A DNA stretch of 64,000 nt from Theocolax elegans (taxonomy: Eukaryota > Arthropoda > Insecta > Hymenoptera > Cerocephalidae). The stretch lies in contig CM047425.1 in NCBI GenBank assembly GCA_026168455.1, positions 88,353,580 through 88,417,579 on the forward strand, read 5' to 3'. Below are positions 21,713 to 37,029 of the stretch, piece by piece; position 1 is the first letter of the stretch, and each line of letters opens with the position of its first letter. The translations under genes were made by a program, and so were the position numbers. The notes beneath the pieces were generated by a model, which was given only the letters and a program-made list of their open reading frames with translations, had not been told where the DNA came from and searched no databases.

Positions 21713-24700
21713 TTCCCTACTTCTGTACTCGTGATTGGTATCTTATTTTTTAATTAAATACTCGTCAAAACAGAATTCAATAACATTCGAAGATTCCGGT
21801 ACGGAATAAACGCAATCAAAAGATTCAAAGTCATCCATCAAATCGAGCGAACCATCAGGCTACTAATTTCGATTCTCTTTCTTTATCCAAAGTTCCATTC
21901 CCTCTTTTTATGAAAATTGATTAAATATTGAATCGTGATAAAAAGTGCGACGACGGGTACGGACAAATACAGATGCTGAATTCGCACATTTTCACTTGCG
22001 TACTACATCAGCAATTACCGAGCAAGAGCGCGTGGATGCTGCTCCGTAACGGAATAATTGATTGCGACGCCCGTGTAAGCGACGCGGGTAACCACATTCT
22101 TGCTTAAATTGCAAAAACTTCGGATGAAATCCGTTACGATTAGAGCTTTTTGATATTGATTGACTAATGCACGAGGTCTGCTTGTTTATTATTGGAATAC
22201 TTAGGGTATTCCACTAGGTATTAGGCCTTTATAAAACGATTAGATAAATAAATATGTTAATTTGTCAGATTTTCGAAACTTCCAAGTAAAAATAATAAAT
22301 TATAATTACTTTTTTCGATTTAATATTTTATTTATTATAATTAGTAATAAAAAAGTTAATGAGAACATCTTGTAATGTACTGAGCAAGCAAGTAAATACA
22401 TATTCATGTGACATTTATCTAAATATATTTTTACTATTCAATTTAATTTATCATATCTCTGGTAGCACTGCTCAAAATTCACTCACGAATTCTTTTCTAA
22501 TTTGACTGGTATTGTCTAGACTGCTCAAAAATTGCTAAATAACAAAAGTGCCAAATTACCGAAGGAATCGTGAAATGTTACATATGGGTATTAGACAACA
22601 TTGCGGTTATCGTGTTATTTTTGTTTATTTTTGTTGTGAAAAGCAGTGTTATTTTAGAGGTTATGTGTGCCTAGATTTACTCGAATTCGATGGTATTTAA
22701 ACTTTCCATGCGTATGTACTATTTGAAAATCAAAATATTTTTGATAAATGAGTTAGAATCGAAGATTTCTGGTCGTACGCATAGAGACCACAATGTTTCG
22801 AGTACTTACGCGTATCTCTATGCGCAGCATAACCTAAATCATTTGTTTCCATTAAATTGTCTGTGTTTACTAAATTATATTTCACACAAGATTAATTTTT
22901 TAAGGAAGACCCTTATTTAGGATTAAAAAATATTTTTGAAAATATGTACTTTAACGCAAGTAATTATGACATTCATTCAAGGTAACTAAAACTTGTTACT
23001 GAATTTGACTGAATCTTCTAGAATCCTTTGAAAGCTTTTCTTTTAAATATTAGCTAACTAGTAGTTAGTTGTCTTGTAACTAGTCAACTGACTGGCCAAA
23101 ATCAGAAATTCTCTACCAGGGATATTTTTTAGATATTTGCATGTATATTTTAGCAAACCTGTCCGTTTCTTTAAATTATTTTTTCATACAGCTAAAGTGA
23201 GTATAGTCACAAATTACATAGGTTTATCATTCAACAACGTTTTAATATTTCACCAAAAGTTTCGACAGGTGATAAGGTAACGCAGGAAATTGTCTATTCA
23301 ACTTCTCAAGTAATTATAATATTTTAGGATTCAGCGTTGTTTAGAAAATAAAATTTTTTAAAGGTACGTATACTAATAAACGTTTATTTTTTATTGTGCT
23401 TCGTAAAGCTATTATATTATTCTTATTCTATTATAATATATTATATATTTTGTAAAAATTGCATATCCTTTTCAGAAAGTTCTACCAGTAATTAGGTGCT
23501 GTAAATTCAAAATTTCAAATTAAGAATTTTGATATGTGCATATGTTATGCTGAAAACGTTGGCTTAGAATGTAACAGCTTGTAATATTATATTAGGGCAA
23601 CTGTGGTTGTTGTGGCACCGTCAAGGGAAACTAGGAATAATTACACCGAATGTATACATGTATGCGTGATTTATAATTACAAGATTTATCATATCATCAT
23701 AAACTTTATAACAAATATATTTTTAAGTTAAATAATATTTTCCAAATATTTTAATCACAAGCTTAATGAAAGCTCATATTGACAGTTTACCAATACCATT
23801 ATATAACAATATGAAAATAGTATAAAAAGCGTTACCTCGCAATTTTATTTATTGTTTAAAATTTGAATAAAATTGCATCAAGACAAAATTTGATCGATAG
23901 CTTTATTGAAAAATGTTTTTCAATAACCCATAAGTTTTCTAAACATTCAATCTGCAGTGTTATACAAGATCTTTAATACAGTTTGTTTTTGGCTCGTTGA
24001 GTGTCATATTTCTTATTCGGATATTACAAATACACAATAAAGGATAATACATATTACATTTTAAAAATCATACGCATAAGCTACAGCTTTGATAAAGGTT
24101 GAAAATGGTAGTGTTATTTTAGTATCTTATAAAAGTCTCTAGCGATATTTATCTTGGATATTCTTAATGTTCTTATCCTCAAAGTTTTCTTATAAGACCG
24201 GCGCACAACCTTAGAGAAATATACGAGATTCCCGCAGGCGAAACGTAGTTGAACGCAAGCCTCTCAAGTGGATTCTGACCGCTTCTCCGTACCGATCGAT
24301 TTTCAAATAGTGTGTATATATATATAGGATTACAAGTAAGTGAGGACGTTTTATCGAAGGCCAAAACCTCGCCCCCGCACTAGCTCGGGCATTTTTTGAG
24401 TGGACTTTGGTGGATTTTAGTTTGCGTGTCCTTGAAAAAGATGAGATTTAACGATACGGAAATCTAACTTTCCTCGGGATTGTTCCGTTTCTCATTCTAC
24501 CGTGTATGCAACTATTTTCATGCTTTACGATTAAAACTTCCGCTAAGGAAAGATTCTAAACTTTCGAGCGGGGATTTGACAGTGTTGTTTTTATAACGGT
24601 CGGCTTACCGGTTACCGTTCTACGTTCAAATTCCTCATCGCGCTACTTCAAAACGTATATCGCGGAAATATTACAAATAGAACACTTTCAAAACTATCAC

Positions 24701-25696
24701 AAATGCAGTCTTCTATTAGTCGGAGTCAAAGTTAAATTACGACATTGCCTCAGTATTTTTCGAATATCAATTTGTCAAATGTTTCCTTCAAGTATAATTA
24801 ATTACCTAATGTTTTACTTCTATATTATTAGAATGAATTATTCAACCGTTATGTGTATACATAAGAAAAATAAACAAAATTTATTTAGGTAATCGCAAAC
24901 TATTATATAATTGTAAACTAAAATTTATCCCGAAAAAACGAAATATTTTGTAATTCTTAAATACTTTTATATCACTTATTTGACCGTAAAGTTTTATGTT
25001 AACTTTAGATAACGATAAGATGATGTCTATTTAGTCCTGTAATCTCACAGTCGAAATGAATTATAGAACGGGTGAATGAATTTTATATTTAATCTATTAA
25101 AATATTCCTGATATGACTATTAGTTATCATAATATCTATTATTAGAATGTCTATAATAATAGATGTTTTAGGAAAATTAAGAATATTTTAAGAAATAGTT
25201 CATCACAATAAACTGAATCAATTTTATATTTTATTTGATTCATCCATAATTACCAAAATGAAAAGAAAATCAATATCTGATATACATTTCCCTAATGTCA
25301 GTTCGTTCAATTGATTATATAGTTCGATCAGAATAAACTAAAATTAATCTTCAAAATTTTTCAATCTTCCAAATTAATTCAAATTTCTTTCTCTCTTATG
25401 TGCATATATCATTGTTTATGAATAAAGAATGGACTGAAACAACTTTAATGTAACAACATTGAATGAGGTTTAGTTAAGGTGTATGAAATGGAAATAAAAT
25501 ATATAATCAATAAAAAATAATTAATGAATTGCACGAGGAAAAAGTTCATTATAAAGGAAGAAATGAAATCACGAACTTCATCATTCGTCGAAATGATCTA
25601 TCAATCGGTCATTTGCTGTTATGCCGTTTCCGCGTTAATTAAACATTTTCTCTTGCGAACAAAACATGAAATAATTACAAATGTGAGAAGAGATAG

Positions 25697-25699
<3 letters not shown>

Positions 25700-25734
<35 letters not shown>
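25700..25734. repeat. (GA)n microsatellite
   Basis: A perfect AG run of ~17 units. It creates the Arg-Glu run in a plus-strand frame (25524-25904), which otherwise shows no domain. Confidence 0.95.
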
Positions 25735-25739
<5 letters not shown>

Positions 25740-28700
25740 GAAATAATCAAAATGTCACACTGCAAGTGCAAGCTCATCAGACCGTCGATCAATGGCGGAC
25801 TGTGTGGCAAGCCGCGAAAATCCACGCTATTATCCATCATACATCCTCACCGAGTATCCGAACGCATGTTATTTCTCATGCACTCAGAAATCTACGATAA
25901 TTGAAAGTATCGCGATGCGGCTGTTTACGCTTGAACGCGGATTTATCGACAATTTTCCACACATATGTTTGAAGACATAATTGGCAGTTTGACGTCTTTT
26001 TGACAAAAAAAAGCTGTACGTACGTTAACGTTTATATTTATATGCATACAATTTACTTATGTTTACGTTTGTACGGTAGATTTTTCATAGGCTCCAACAT
26101 CTTTTTTTTCATTGGTTCGAGTTAGCCTATAAAACTTTGTAGTATCACTGCACGTGGGTTAACGATACCCTCGAGTGCAACTTTTATTTTACAAAACTCC
26201 CATGATAAACTAGTTCTGAGATGAGATTTTTATTGTCTACGATTTAAACAATAAAGTTATAAATGTATATTTACTAAATTGCATAAGGAATAAGTTTATT
26301 CGATTTGTTGAAGATTATATATGCATTTCATTTTTAAGTATACTATTATTAAAATATTTGAAAGTGAAATGACCACTACTGTATAATCATACTTGAATAT
26401 TTATTCGACTACGTTTATTATTATTCATGCTTACTGTCCAAGTTGTTAAAATAATGCTACTTTCAAAAATCGATAAGTACCTCCGATTATCAGTAGAAAT
26501 TTTATATTTCTTGCTGTACCAAAGCCTTTTTAAAGTACTGAAATGATAAAAAAAATATAATTTGCATACGAATCAGTAAATTACTTTTTTATACGCATAT
26601 ACTATTTTAATTTTACAAAGATTTAAAATTACAAAAAAAAATCTGTTAAATAAATATGTACAAAGTTGATTTTTAAACGTGTTCGTGATTTAAAAATTCA
26701 TATTATGAATAGACATTCAAATATTTACACACAGAGAATAAAACGTAGTTCGTCCACCACGCGAGAAAAAATTTAATGTCTTTTTATATTAAAATTTATT
26801 AAAATTTCTGAAAACATTGATCCGCAAAAGTGAAAAATTGAATGTACAATATTGAATATAAATATTGTAAAAATTTTAGAACACACGAGAAATAATGCAT
26901 GCTCAGTTCTCAAATTTATTCTTCGGATAAGACAATCCAATTAGTTTTCTTTTCAAATTAATGTTTTCATGCTCGAAAGAACAGTCTAAAGTTACACGGG
27001 TACCCCCTCGAGTCCAGAAATTCTATATCCCTCGGGCATCGTCCTCTCTTTACACAACGCTTACGCTCTGTAAAAATGATGTAATTGGACATAAGTAAAT
27101 TTCTGCACGTGCGCAGATAGAAACTATGCAAATTTTTGGATGAAATACAACGTTAACACCTAAAATTAATCACTGTACCAGCAAAAAATTTCAAACTAAG
27201 TAGTTCGGGCCTTTCGAAAATTGCAACGTAGAGATCACACGAAATTGCAGGAGCGGTAAAATTTTTCGCGTACGTTTAACTTATTCCAAAGTTGTATATT
27301 ACCATCTGAAATGTTTTAGTATCCGGAAAATTTTAAATAATCCGTAGAGGGTTACGGATCGGTCATTTCATAAAAGTACTCCATTCTACCCTCGTGCATA
27401 AATTTAATAAAAATTCCATCAACGCGGAGTTTACGAAATCGGGTCACTCGAGGTCCGCGACCGACAAAGGCGTCGGTTAGAAAGAAACCCAGGAACTGAA
27501 TTTTGATGCGTGCATCGTAAATCCACCTATATATGATTCGAAGCAACGGCGGGGTTCTTCTATATACGTTTGAATGAACGCGACCTCAATCGCAACCGCT
27601 TATTTTCTAACCTCACTAGAAGAGGAGGAGGAAGTTCAAGAAAAGGTCAGCGCTAAATCAGCCCTCCCTCGAGCTCTTACTCGCTTCATTCCTTTCATCT
27701 TTTCTTTTTTTTTTATTCGCTGCATGCGTTCAGGTGAATGTGGTATGGTTGAGAATGTATTTAAGCTAATTAAATAATGAATGGAATGAGTTGATTATTA
27801 CATACGAGCAGTCGAGTTGAGAAACCATTGTTTTAGTATAAAAATTCTTTTACAATATAGTTTGATCTCTTTCACTTATATATCGACATATACCGTTTTA
27901 ATTTTAAACTATAGGCCTCATTTATATTCAGCTTAATATAACGTAATGCACAAATAGTAAAATTATAAAATATTTAAAAGATATTTTTATTGTTTTGAGT
28001 TTAAAGTTATAATTACTGCTAAACTGAAATTAGATACATCTTTTCGATTATTTCTTGATTTCTATTAATGAACTACTATAAATATTTAATAATTTTTTAA
28101 AAATACAAATTGTTTAATTTCAAATCTATACATGAGTAATTTTTTTAAATTGATTAATATTTTCGGTAAACCGTGAAAAGTTTATTTTTTGTTAAACTAT
28201 TTATTATACTAAATAAATTAAATAATTTTAGAGGATTGTTTCTATAATGATTTCTTACATTTATTCGGATTTTATACCAAAATTGGTATATATGCTAAAG
28301 AGGGTCTAAAATGTAAGAATAGTCAATTCATCAATATAGGAAAAAAATGCGATTTGCGGTAGAAAAACAAACAAAGTAGTATTTATAATTTACTGTATGT
28401 AAATAAAAAAAATATTTGTTGGTTAATATGATCAATTAAGTACTAAAAATATACGTATAATATACACAATTATATCTCCTAACATGCGAATGAACATATT
28501 TTCATATACTATAATTACTTCTTAGATATAAAATTTTTACATTGTTATTAAGTGTATGGTCATAAACACTTAATATGCACAAATGTTTTTATTTGTCGGT
28601 GGGTAGCGTGGGAACACCATCACATTTTGCATGCATATTTAATATTATAAGCATTTCTTTTCTTGATGTCTTTGTTTAGCAAGCGTGAAATGATGCACCG

Positions 28701-29439
28701 TCGCAGAAGGATCGCCGTGCCTGTTATACTTGTTAAACGAGATTTGCTTTATATTATTTTATATTGGATTTAGTACAGTATAAAACTGCATTTTACAGAG
28801 TTTGTTTCATATATTTGCGTATTATCCAGATAAAACTATAAACTAATCCGATTAAGATCTAGAAAACCAATAAAATAATTTGATAAATGTAAAATAATAA
28901 TAATTAACGTTGTTACACACGTTGCTGCTATGAATAATAATATACTTTTGAAATTATTGAAAAATCGAATATTCGTTAATATTTTAAAAAATTGTAATAT
29001 TATATTTAAAGAGAATTTAACAAAGAACCACAAACATATATAAAATAAACGGAGTCAACTGTTAAATTCATTCTTTTTTAATAATAATTTTGAATTCATT
29101 CATTTTTATCTTTAATTCAACAATTTTTTGCTATTGTATACAATCTAATTACGAATTGCAACAAATTGTACAATATTACAAAATAAATAATTTTCAATTA
29201 AAACGATATATTGAAATTAAAATGTATTATTTAAAGGAAACAATGCACCGTAATTCAGTAGGTGAATGTCATACAAAACAAATGAATAACATTAAAAAGT
29301 TTTCTTTAATTTGCATTTATGTAAAAGTATTCAATCAAAAGAGAGTTGCATAATAAACGGGTAATAATTCTTTTCCGCGCGAATAGTACATAAACATAAA
29401 TGGCACGATATCGTTAAAGTTTAAAGCGAATCTCACTGT

Positions 29440-29600
29440 GGGAAAGCAGAAGGGAACAGTCGTTGATACACCGTCTTTATCCATGGGGAAAATACGCGCA
29501 CCGCCGGGGCGACAATTCGCAACCGCTCGGGCTTATCGAACTGCTACGATACACGTTTTTTTCTCGGCGAGTGACAGCGCGCGTATATAAACATTAAAAC
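29440..29600 (+). promoter_or_regulatory. Possible TATA-type promoter region
   Basis: A CpG-rich stretch ends in GCGCGCG followed by TATATAAA (29584-29591), then AT-rich DNA. GC-rich DNA directly before a consensus TATA box resembles an insect core promoter, but there is no clear initiator about 30 bases downstream and no downstream coding frame. TATATAAA also occurs by chance in AT-rich DNA. Confidence 0.2.
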
Positions 29601-30639
29601 AACGTACTACATCGTACAAAAAATTTCACTACAGGTAAACAATCTACGTTTTTGACTATTAATCAAACCTGATTTTTATAGCGTTTTTGGTACTTATAAT
29701 TTGTCAACGTCAGGATGCATCTGAATTTTTCTTAATTTAAATTGCCTATAAGTAACGATTTTATCATACATTTTGATGATGCAATTTTTTTATTCTTTAA
29801 AAATATTTTATTACAAGTTACCAATAAAAGAATAAATAAATAATGTTTCTTATACCGATGCAGTTATTATTAAAATTATACACTTTAGCATTTTTTATAA
29901 ATAATCAATAGCCATTAAAGTAAGTCAAATACGTTATGCATTCATTTTTTATTGAAGTATATATCATTTTTGAGTTATAGCTTATTATACTTATCTTTAC
30001 ATGTATTAATTTACATATTAAAATTGAATAGGTTTTTAATACTTAAGACGGTGCAGCTGGTGTTAAATGTATAAAAGTAACATATAATCTATTAATTATA
30101 AATAACATTTTTTTATAGAAAAACATTAGATTATTCAATTATACCTACAAGATCAATGCGTGTACATTAGATGCATAATTTATTTTTTAATAAATTCGTC
30201 AGTATGTGTAAAAAAATAATTAAAAAAATGTCATCAAGGGAGGTTAATATAATTCAACTCGTTAAATTGATACATATCTACGTGGCCAATTTGTTCATAT
30301 TCTCCATAATATTTCATTGCAAAATAATACATTTATGAACAGTCTAAATTATTTAATATTGTAATTACTTAAAAATGTATGTTAATCACGTACTGTGTAT
30401 AATATTTTATTATCCTACCAGTGGTACCAATAAGAATAAATAAACCAGCCGCTACCGTTAACGATGTGCAAAAAACTCGTACCTATATTGATGTTTGTAA
30501 TTGGTGGAATAACCCAATAACCCATCGAAAAAAAATAGCGACATAGTGTCGATTAAACTGAGATCTAGAAGAAAATAATATTAATATAAAAAGATAATGA
30601 TACAGAGAAATGAAAAAATCGAGAAATCGGATGATCCTA

Positions 30640-31150
30640 ATGTTGACAAACACATATAGTCACGCAGCCACGGGGCGCACGATCGTTGCACTGTCACTCG
30701 GGAGGGGCGGGGGCGCGCATCCTCCCCGCGGGGCGGGAATGCCAAAACTCGGGGCAGCGAACCAGCGCCATTTTCGGGCGTAAGGACCAGTCCCTTTGCG
30801 AGTGGTTGGGGGCTAGGTAGTCGGTACCGATGATCAACCACGGCGATCCTCGGCGTGATGTGCGTGTGTGCGCTTGTTTACGAGCCTGCTAGCGAGGATC
30901 GAGTGAGGATAGAGACTGCACACTTACGTGTTGGGCGATGGGCAGATTGGCCGTGACTGACACCCCCCGAGGCCCCGACGCGTGAGCGCGCAAGCCCCCC
31001 GCCGGCAGAGGCCCGAACGCGCATGCCCGCGCATGTGCAACCGCCTGTGCTTGCAGCTTGCACCGCGAACCTCGCGATCCGCCACCGCCCCCGGACTTGC
31101 TCGTTTCGTTCGAATCTAACATCAACCCGATTATTCGGCTATTGTACACT
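30640..31150 (-). promoter_or_regulatory. CpG-rich island with possible first exon
   Basis: This is the strongest GC/CpG island in the window, with abrupt edges. On the minus strand a frame is open from 31149 to 30889. Its translation begins MYNSRIIGLMLDSNET, continues through a glycine/serine run and is alanine-rich. The frame passes a good splice-donor sequence, CAC|GTAAGT, with the GT at about 30932. A CpG island with an ATG-initiated frame ending at a donor fits a promoter and first coding exon of a minus-strand gene whose later exons lie beyond easy recognition. No domain is visible, and GC-rich DNA gives open frames readily, so the coding call is tentative. Confidence 0.35.
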
Positions 31151-34100
31151 TTTTTCCTCCATGTGTCTCTTTAAATTGGGATGACTTTTTTCACTTTTTC
31201 CTTCGAATTTTTTTTTAATAGTAAGCTTCAAAATCTAGAGATTCTTGGCAGGTTGATATACTTTTGTTACTTAATATCCTCATTTAACGATAACATATAT
31301 TACTCTTAGAATTATCTATAGATTTATATTTCCAATAATTTTAAATAAAACGTATAATTATTATTATAGGCGTATTTGCTTAATTAACAGAAATTTTTAC
31401 AATGTTACTTTAGTATTCAGAAGTATCATGTAAAATAATGGTTTAGTAATATATTGATTTGATTTTTTATTTATAGACCATTTAACTCTATGCATATGTA
31501 CTATCCTGTATTGTAAACGATGAAAATTTACACTAAATAAAAATATTGTAGGAAAAGAGTAATGCACGCAAATTGTCATTATTCTAAGTACTAAAATAAA
31601 ATATATCATAAAATTATTTATTGTTGTAAATTACATAATGAAAATTGTTATAAACGAAATGTTAATGTAACTAATACAAATTTTTTTATTAAAAGTTTGT
31701 AACTGTGTCGCATAATAAATATGCAAAACAAAATGAAAATTGCGAATTAAGAGGTAATATTTACAATGTTCATTCAATTTAATGTTTTTAGTTGTTTATA
31801 TTTCAAGTATAAACTACAAATTTTCGTGTTAATTGAGACAAAACGTTTGGTAATAAATCACTTCGCCTCGTAAAACTTTGCCAATACGAAAACATCGTTA
31901 TTGGAATAGATATTAAACGTGAAAAAGTGCTGCAATTTTTTATCAAAAAACATTAGAAAAATTATTTAAAATTTTTCCTGGTAGGATATAATTACTCACT
32001 CATACGTTACAGTTATACTAACATTGCATTCCTTATTACAAATGGAAAGATTGTTTATTGTTCGAATTAAATTCGTTGATTTTACAAATATATTTTAGAT
32101 TGGCGTATTACAAATATATTTAGAAAATTGTTTCTATGTTGAGTAATCTCTGACTTTAATGCAGACACTCTTGATTTAATAAATTTAAACCCAATTTATG
32201 CTTAGGCATGCTTACACTCACACACTGAGCAGGTAATTTTAGTTATACACGCGTATAGATAGAAACGCATATCATATAATCTATCCAGGATTGTCTCGTT
32301 AATCCGCACGTGCCGTTTTCACAACTTTACTTTGGGATAAGATTACACGTGCGATGGATAGAAACCGAGGATAAAAGACAAGACAAAAAAAATGAACTGA
32401 AATTCTGTAAAAAAATAATGAAAATTTATGACGTGTTAGTATAATTAAAACTGATATCATCCATAAGTATTTAGATATTGTTTTTTTAGGTATCTTATAA
32501 TTTTGAGTAATATATTTAACGAGGTAGATTATTTTTATTTGCGCAACTGAATACTCATTTTTAAAACGAATTTTATGAAAAGGTTATAATTTCTTGGGTT
32601 ATAAATTAGTTATTGCTCGTGTCATTACAAATCTGTATTTTTAAGTGTTACATAAAAGTGTCTGTACTTTTCGATTTACTTTTATTTAGAATGTACAATC
32701 TTTGCCACAGTATTGACCGACAGATTTACTGTATAGAATATAGGTTGATAAAAAACCATTTGGAGTATTTATTTAAGTTTTTAGTATTTTATTGCATGTT
32801 AATGATTTTTTGCTTTACTAGCTTAAAAATTAAATTCTGGAGAGCTTCTATTTTACCTCAAATTACAACAATATCGTAATAAGATACATCCTTATTATAT
32901 GTAATTCATAAAACGAGTGTAAATGTGAAATAATCATTGAATGTTTAAAATAAACGTTGGTACAATTCTTTTTAACGAATTGTTAATTATTTCCTTAAAA
33001 AGTAATATTTGTAAATACAAACTAAAAAAATAATAATCAAGTAATATTATATCTGTTAAAGTAGTTCCATACTTAATTTTTATTGAATCATTAATACAAA
33101 ATAAAAATGTATGTGCAAAAATAAAAGAAGAGACGACTTTGTTTATGCATAAATTAAGTGTGTGCTACATTTCAGTTGAATATATTGTGTTTTTGAGAAA
33201 TGCCTTACAAAGAATTACGAAATTTGTGTACTTGTTAAGGTTAGGTTCACATTTTTGGTAAGATTTTTCTCGAAAATGCAGTAATATTTTGGTTTAAAAT
33301 TCAGCACACAGTTAGATTATTGATAGATAAAGGTATCTCTTCTCTTATTTTTGCACATACTGTTTTATTTACAGACTTATTATTAATTATCACATTTACC
33401 GATAAGGTAGGGAGGATAAACGTAGACTTTGGCACCCTCTTAATAAAGAGTTTTTTATTTTTGAACTAAACATTCACATATTTTGAAAGTATTAAATATA
33501 ATAAATAATCACAATAGCTATTTTGAATACTAATAAGTTTGGTTTCGTATACAGAAGCCTCAATCGTTGCTTTTACATCCTTTGATCGAAGTTTACTCAA
33601 TACTTATTTTTTTTTCGCAAACCAATGATAAGCGTATGAGCTCAACAAATCTGTTCCACTAATAGGCGCCACTTCGAATACTTCTATGCCACGCTATCTC
33701 TGTATCTTTTCCATTTACGAATTGAGGTCTGCGCTCGCGTTTCGTCACCAATAGTCTTTTTATATACAACTGACAGTTGAACGATTTTTGAAATGGTAGT
33801 TTTAGATAAAGTAAGAATTGCGTAGAGTTTTCGTTTTCTATTTTCACGATGATTTGATTATTAGCTACTCTCTTTTTCTTTCATCTGCCGATTAACTCGT
33901 TCTGCGAAGATTATGATACTTTTTTTATAAATGGTATAATTTTACCTCTCTCTTCCGTACCAAAAGTTCTGGAATTTTTGTCACTCATATTTTCATTACG
34001 TATATTTCTTAGTAACTTTAATTGGAAATTTGCAGATACTTCATATGAATTAAATTTATATCAATTAAAAGTTATAACTGATTCATATTTTATTTTATAT

Positions 34101-37020
34101 AGGTTGCAGTAAAATGTAACACATATTTACATAAACTTATACACATTTTCTTATAAATAAATTCTTTATATTCAGTAAATTGTCTATGCTGATCATTCTA
34201 GAATGATGTTAATTTGTACTTATGTAATGATTAAATTGTTTACTTAAACGTTTGAAAATAGGGGTTTGGTAGAGAAATGTGAGAGAAAATGGAAATGAAT
34301 AAAACTATGAGGTATTTGATTAGTTTCTGTTGAGTTACGGATGAACACGGAAGAAAAGGTATACACTTGCGGTGAGAAACGCATCCGTCGTGTTTCGTTA
34401 CCGTGACTTCCACTTTAGTTGTCCAGTGGTATAAATGTACCAACGACGGATTGAATTTACGGAGAGGAGGATTTAGAGAGATTTGAATCATTCGCGGTAG
34501 CACATGTTTTTTTAATATTATATTATTTTTATTATTCAAAATGTAATCTATGAATATTTTATAAAAATATATTTAATTAATAAAATTTATCATATTTAAA
34601 TAATTAGTATTTAAATAATTTAAATTATTATAGTATTAAATTGATTATATTAGAATAACATTAAACAAATAATTATACACAATCATAAGCACCAAATTCA
34701 TAAAAATGTAAAGAAAACCATAGGATAATTATTATTTGCTTATAATAACTTTTTAAAGGATGCAAATTACATGACTTTGATATTTCTTTTACATAGAATT
34801 GAAATTTATTAAATGTCTTGGTTTAAAATCACAAAAAGAATCTATGCTACGAGAAAGTGTGAATAATTACCCGAACTCCAAGTGATTTGTCGGATATTCG
34901 GTATTATATTTCGAAGATAAAACATCGTCTCTGAACTGATAATTTCTTGCTAACAACACTGGAAAGCAAGGATATAACGTAATTTTCAACTTTTGTGTAT
35001 CTACCAAGATGCGCAAATGTAATTTGTAACGATTTTTAAAATTTCACTTAAGTAACAAGATTAACTTAAAGTTTACCTTAACTTTCATTACTGTTCCAGT
35101 GACTTGTAGGATGAAGATAATAAATGGAAAATATCAAATTATTAAAATTGATCTAGTTCGAAGATTCTAAATATGTAACAGAAACATTTTTACTACATCA
35201 GTTTTTGACAAGTAATATTATTAACAATGTAATAATGTTTAGAGATTTAAATACATGACGATAACTTTTAACATTTTGCGTGAATGCATTGAAAACCTAT
35301 TTTCTGCACTCATCCGCATTCAATTTCTCATCGAATTTATTCTAGGTCTCATGCGCTGGAACTTCTTCGAATGACCATGAGAGATTCTGTGAAATGATTG
35401 AGTAGCGTAGCACCACGAATGGTCAGACCGAAGAGACCGAACCGCGTCCGACATTAAAGAGCACCTACCACTCGTCCTGGATTACTTCGTAAATCGATAT
35501 TCCTTTTCGATTTATCCGTATACTATTGAAGGAAGAAATTTACTTTTAAATACTATCTAAATTGAACGTCTGTATTTTAGGAAATACTCTATATTTACAA
35601 TCGATCGCAATATTTCTAATAATATTATTTATTCAAAATTTACTTACAATATTTATTTGAAATTAGATCCCTAAAGATTATCTAAAACTTTAACCTTGAT
35701 TTTTTTTTTAATTTTAAATGAAGAGTCGATCTCTAATTTCTGTTAGGTATAACAATTAATTATTATTTTTGAAAATTGTCGACGATAAAAATAGTCTTGA
35801 GTACAAACCGACGTCTCCATTTTTTTCGAGGTTTGCGCGATTATTACGCCACCAAAAAACTTCAGACATTATGAGTATAGAAACTGCTTATGAAGGCTAT
35901 TGTGGAAGCAAGTTGTACAGAACTAGAGCATTTTAATTTAAAAATATTAATGGATTTTTAAACGTAGATTTTTTTTTAATTTTTCTTAGGACAAAAATAC
36001 TTTTTTGAAAAATTTGAATTATATAACTGATGGTTATTGCAAATTCGGTGATTTTAAAATATTTTCAGTAATGAAACTGAATAAAGATAGAAAATTTATC
36101 GGTTGCTAGAATAGAATCTCTAATTTTCACATTACTCTATCTTTACTTGTCAAATGATTTTCAATTTTCAATGTACGGACTGTAGATTTTAAAAAATAGG
36201 GTACTAGGATATTAGAAAAAAATTAAGTACCAATCTGTCAAGAAAGAAATTCATAGAAAAAGTCTTACAACGCTGTAAAGTATAATTATTACTTACACAC
36301 AGATTGAATATTGTATTGCATCTGCTAAGATTCTTTAAAAATATAATTTTATAATATATATTTATAATTTTATATGAGTTTACACAGATAAAACAGTTAC
36401 TATTGAATATAGTCAATTTTGATTTATATGAATATGTAAAATAATATGTCATTTTTTACAAATTACTTTCAAAATGTCTTTGAATTTGCTATAAATAACA
36501 CTCATAAATAATTCAAATTCTTGAACTAACAACTTCAGTATACCTTTAAGATTACTGTTTGATATTTGATATGAGTAAATCACCCATAAAATATTGTTTA
36601 TTGATTTTTAATAACAAATTTTTTTTTCAAAATATGATTTGGCTTTACCATATACTTATTCTAAACTTATTTAATTAGCATTTGCAGATTTTTTAATTTA
36701 ATCCTTTAAGTTTAAATTTTCGATGGAATGGAAAGATCCATTAGATTTGGGTTCAATATCCAATTATATATTTCGTTGCAATAACCTTTTACAATAACAA
36801 ACAATCTTTCTGATAATTTTTTTGTAAATATCCTGTAGTGGATACTTAAACAGAAGGTATAATGTAAAAGTAATGCAGTACAATATTAGGTACAGCGTTA
36901 CTGTACACTAAAAAATATAATATTAATAGTATTACTATCATTGCCTTAATTCTTCAAGTGTTATACACAATATATTTAAATCAGTAAATATATCTATAAT
37001 AAGTCGTATGCTCATATACT
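31150..37020. other. AT-rich non-coding DNA
   Basis: Nothing recognisable as a gene, RNA or mobile element. GC-richer patches at about 33650-33760, 34260-34500 and 35330-35500 have no coding signature. Confidence 0.6.
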
Positions 37021-37029
37021 ACTACAAAG

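Larger units (their letters stand above)
21713..30640. other. AT-rich non-coding DNA
   Basis: No gene is supported. A GA microsatellite (25700-25734) lies in it. GC-richer patches near 24190-24420, 27340-27580 and 29440-29600 contain no recognisable coding sequence. Confidence 0.55.

Noticed and set aside
22200..22222. Small palindrome GGAATAC...GTATTCC
   Set aside because: A 7 bp stem is expected by chance at this AT content.
25524..25904. 126-codon plus-strand frame
   Set aside because: It depends on a GA repeat giving Arg-Glu runs; no recognisable domain.
33228..33250. Telomere-like TTAGG words
   Set aside because: Only one or two partial units (AAGGTTAGGTTC); no tandem array.
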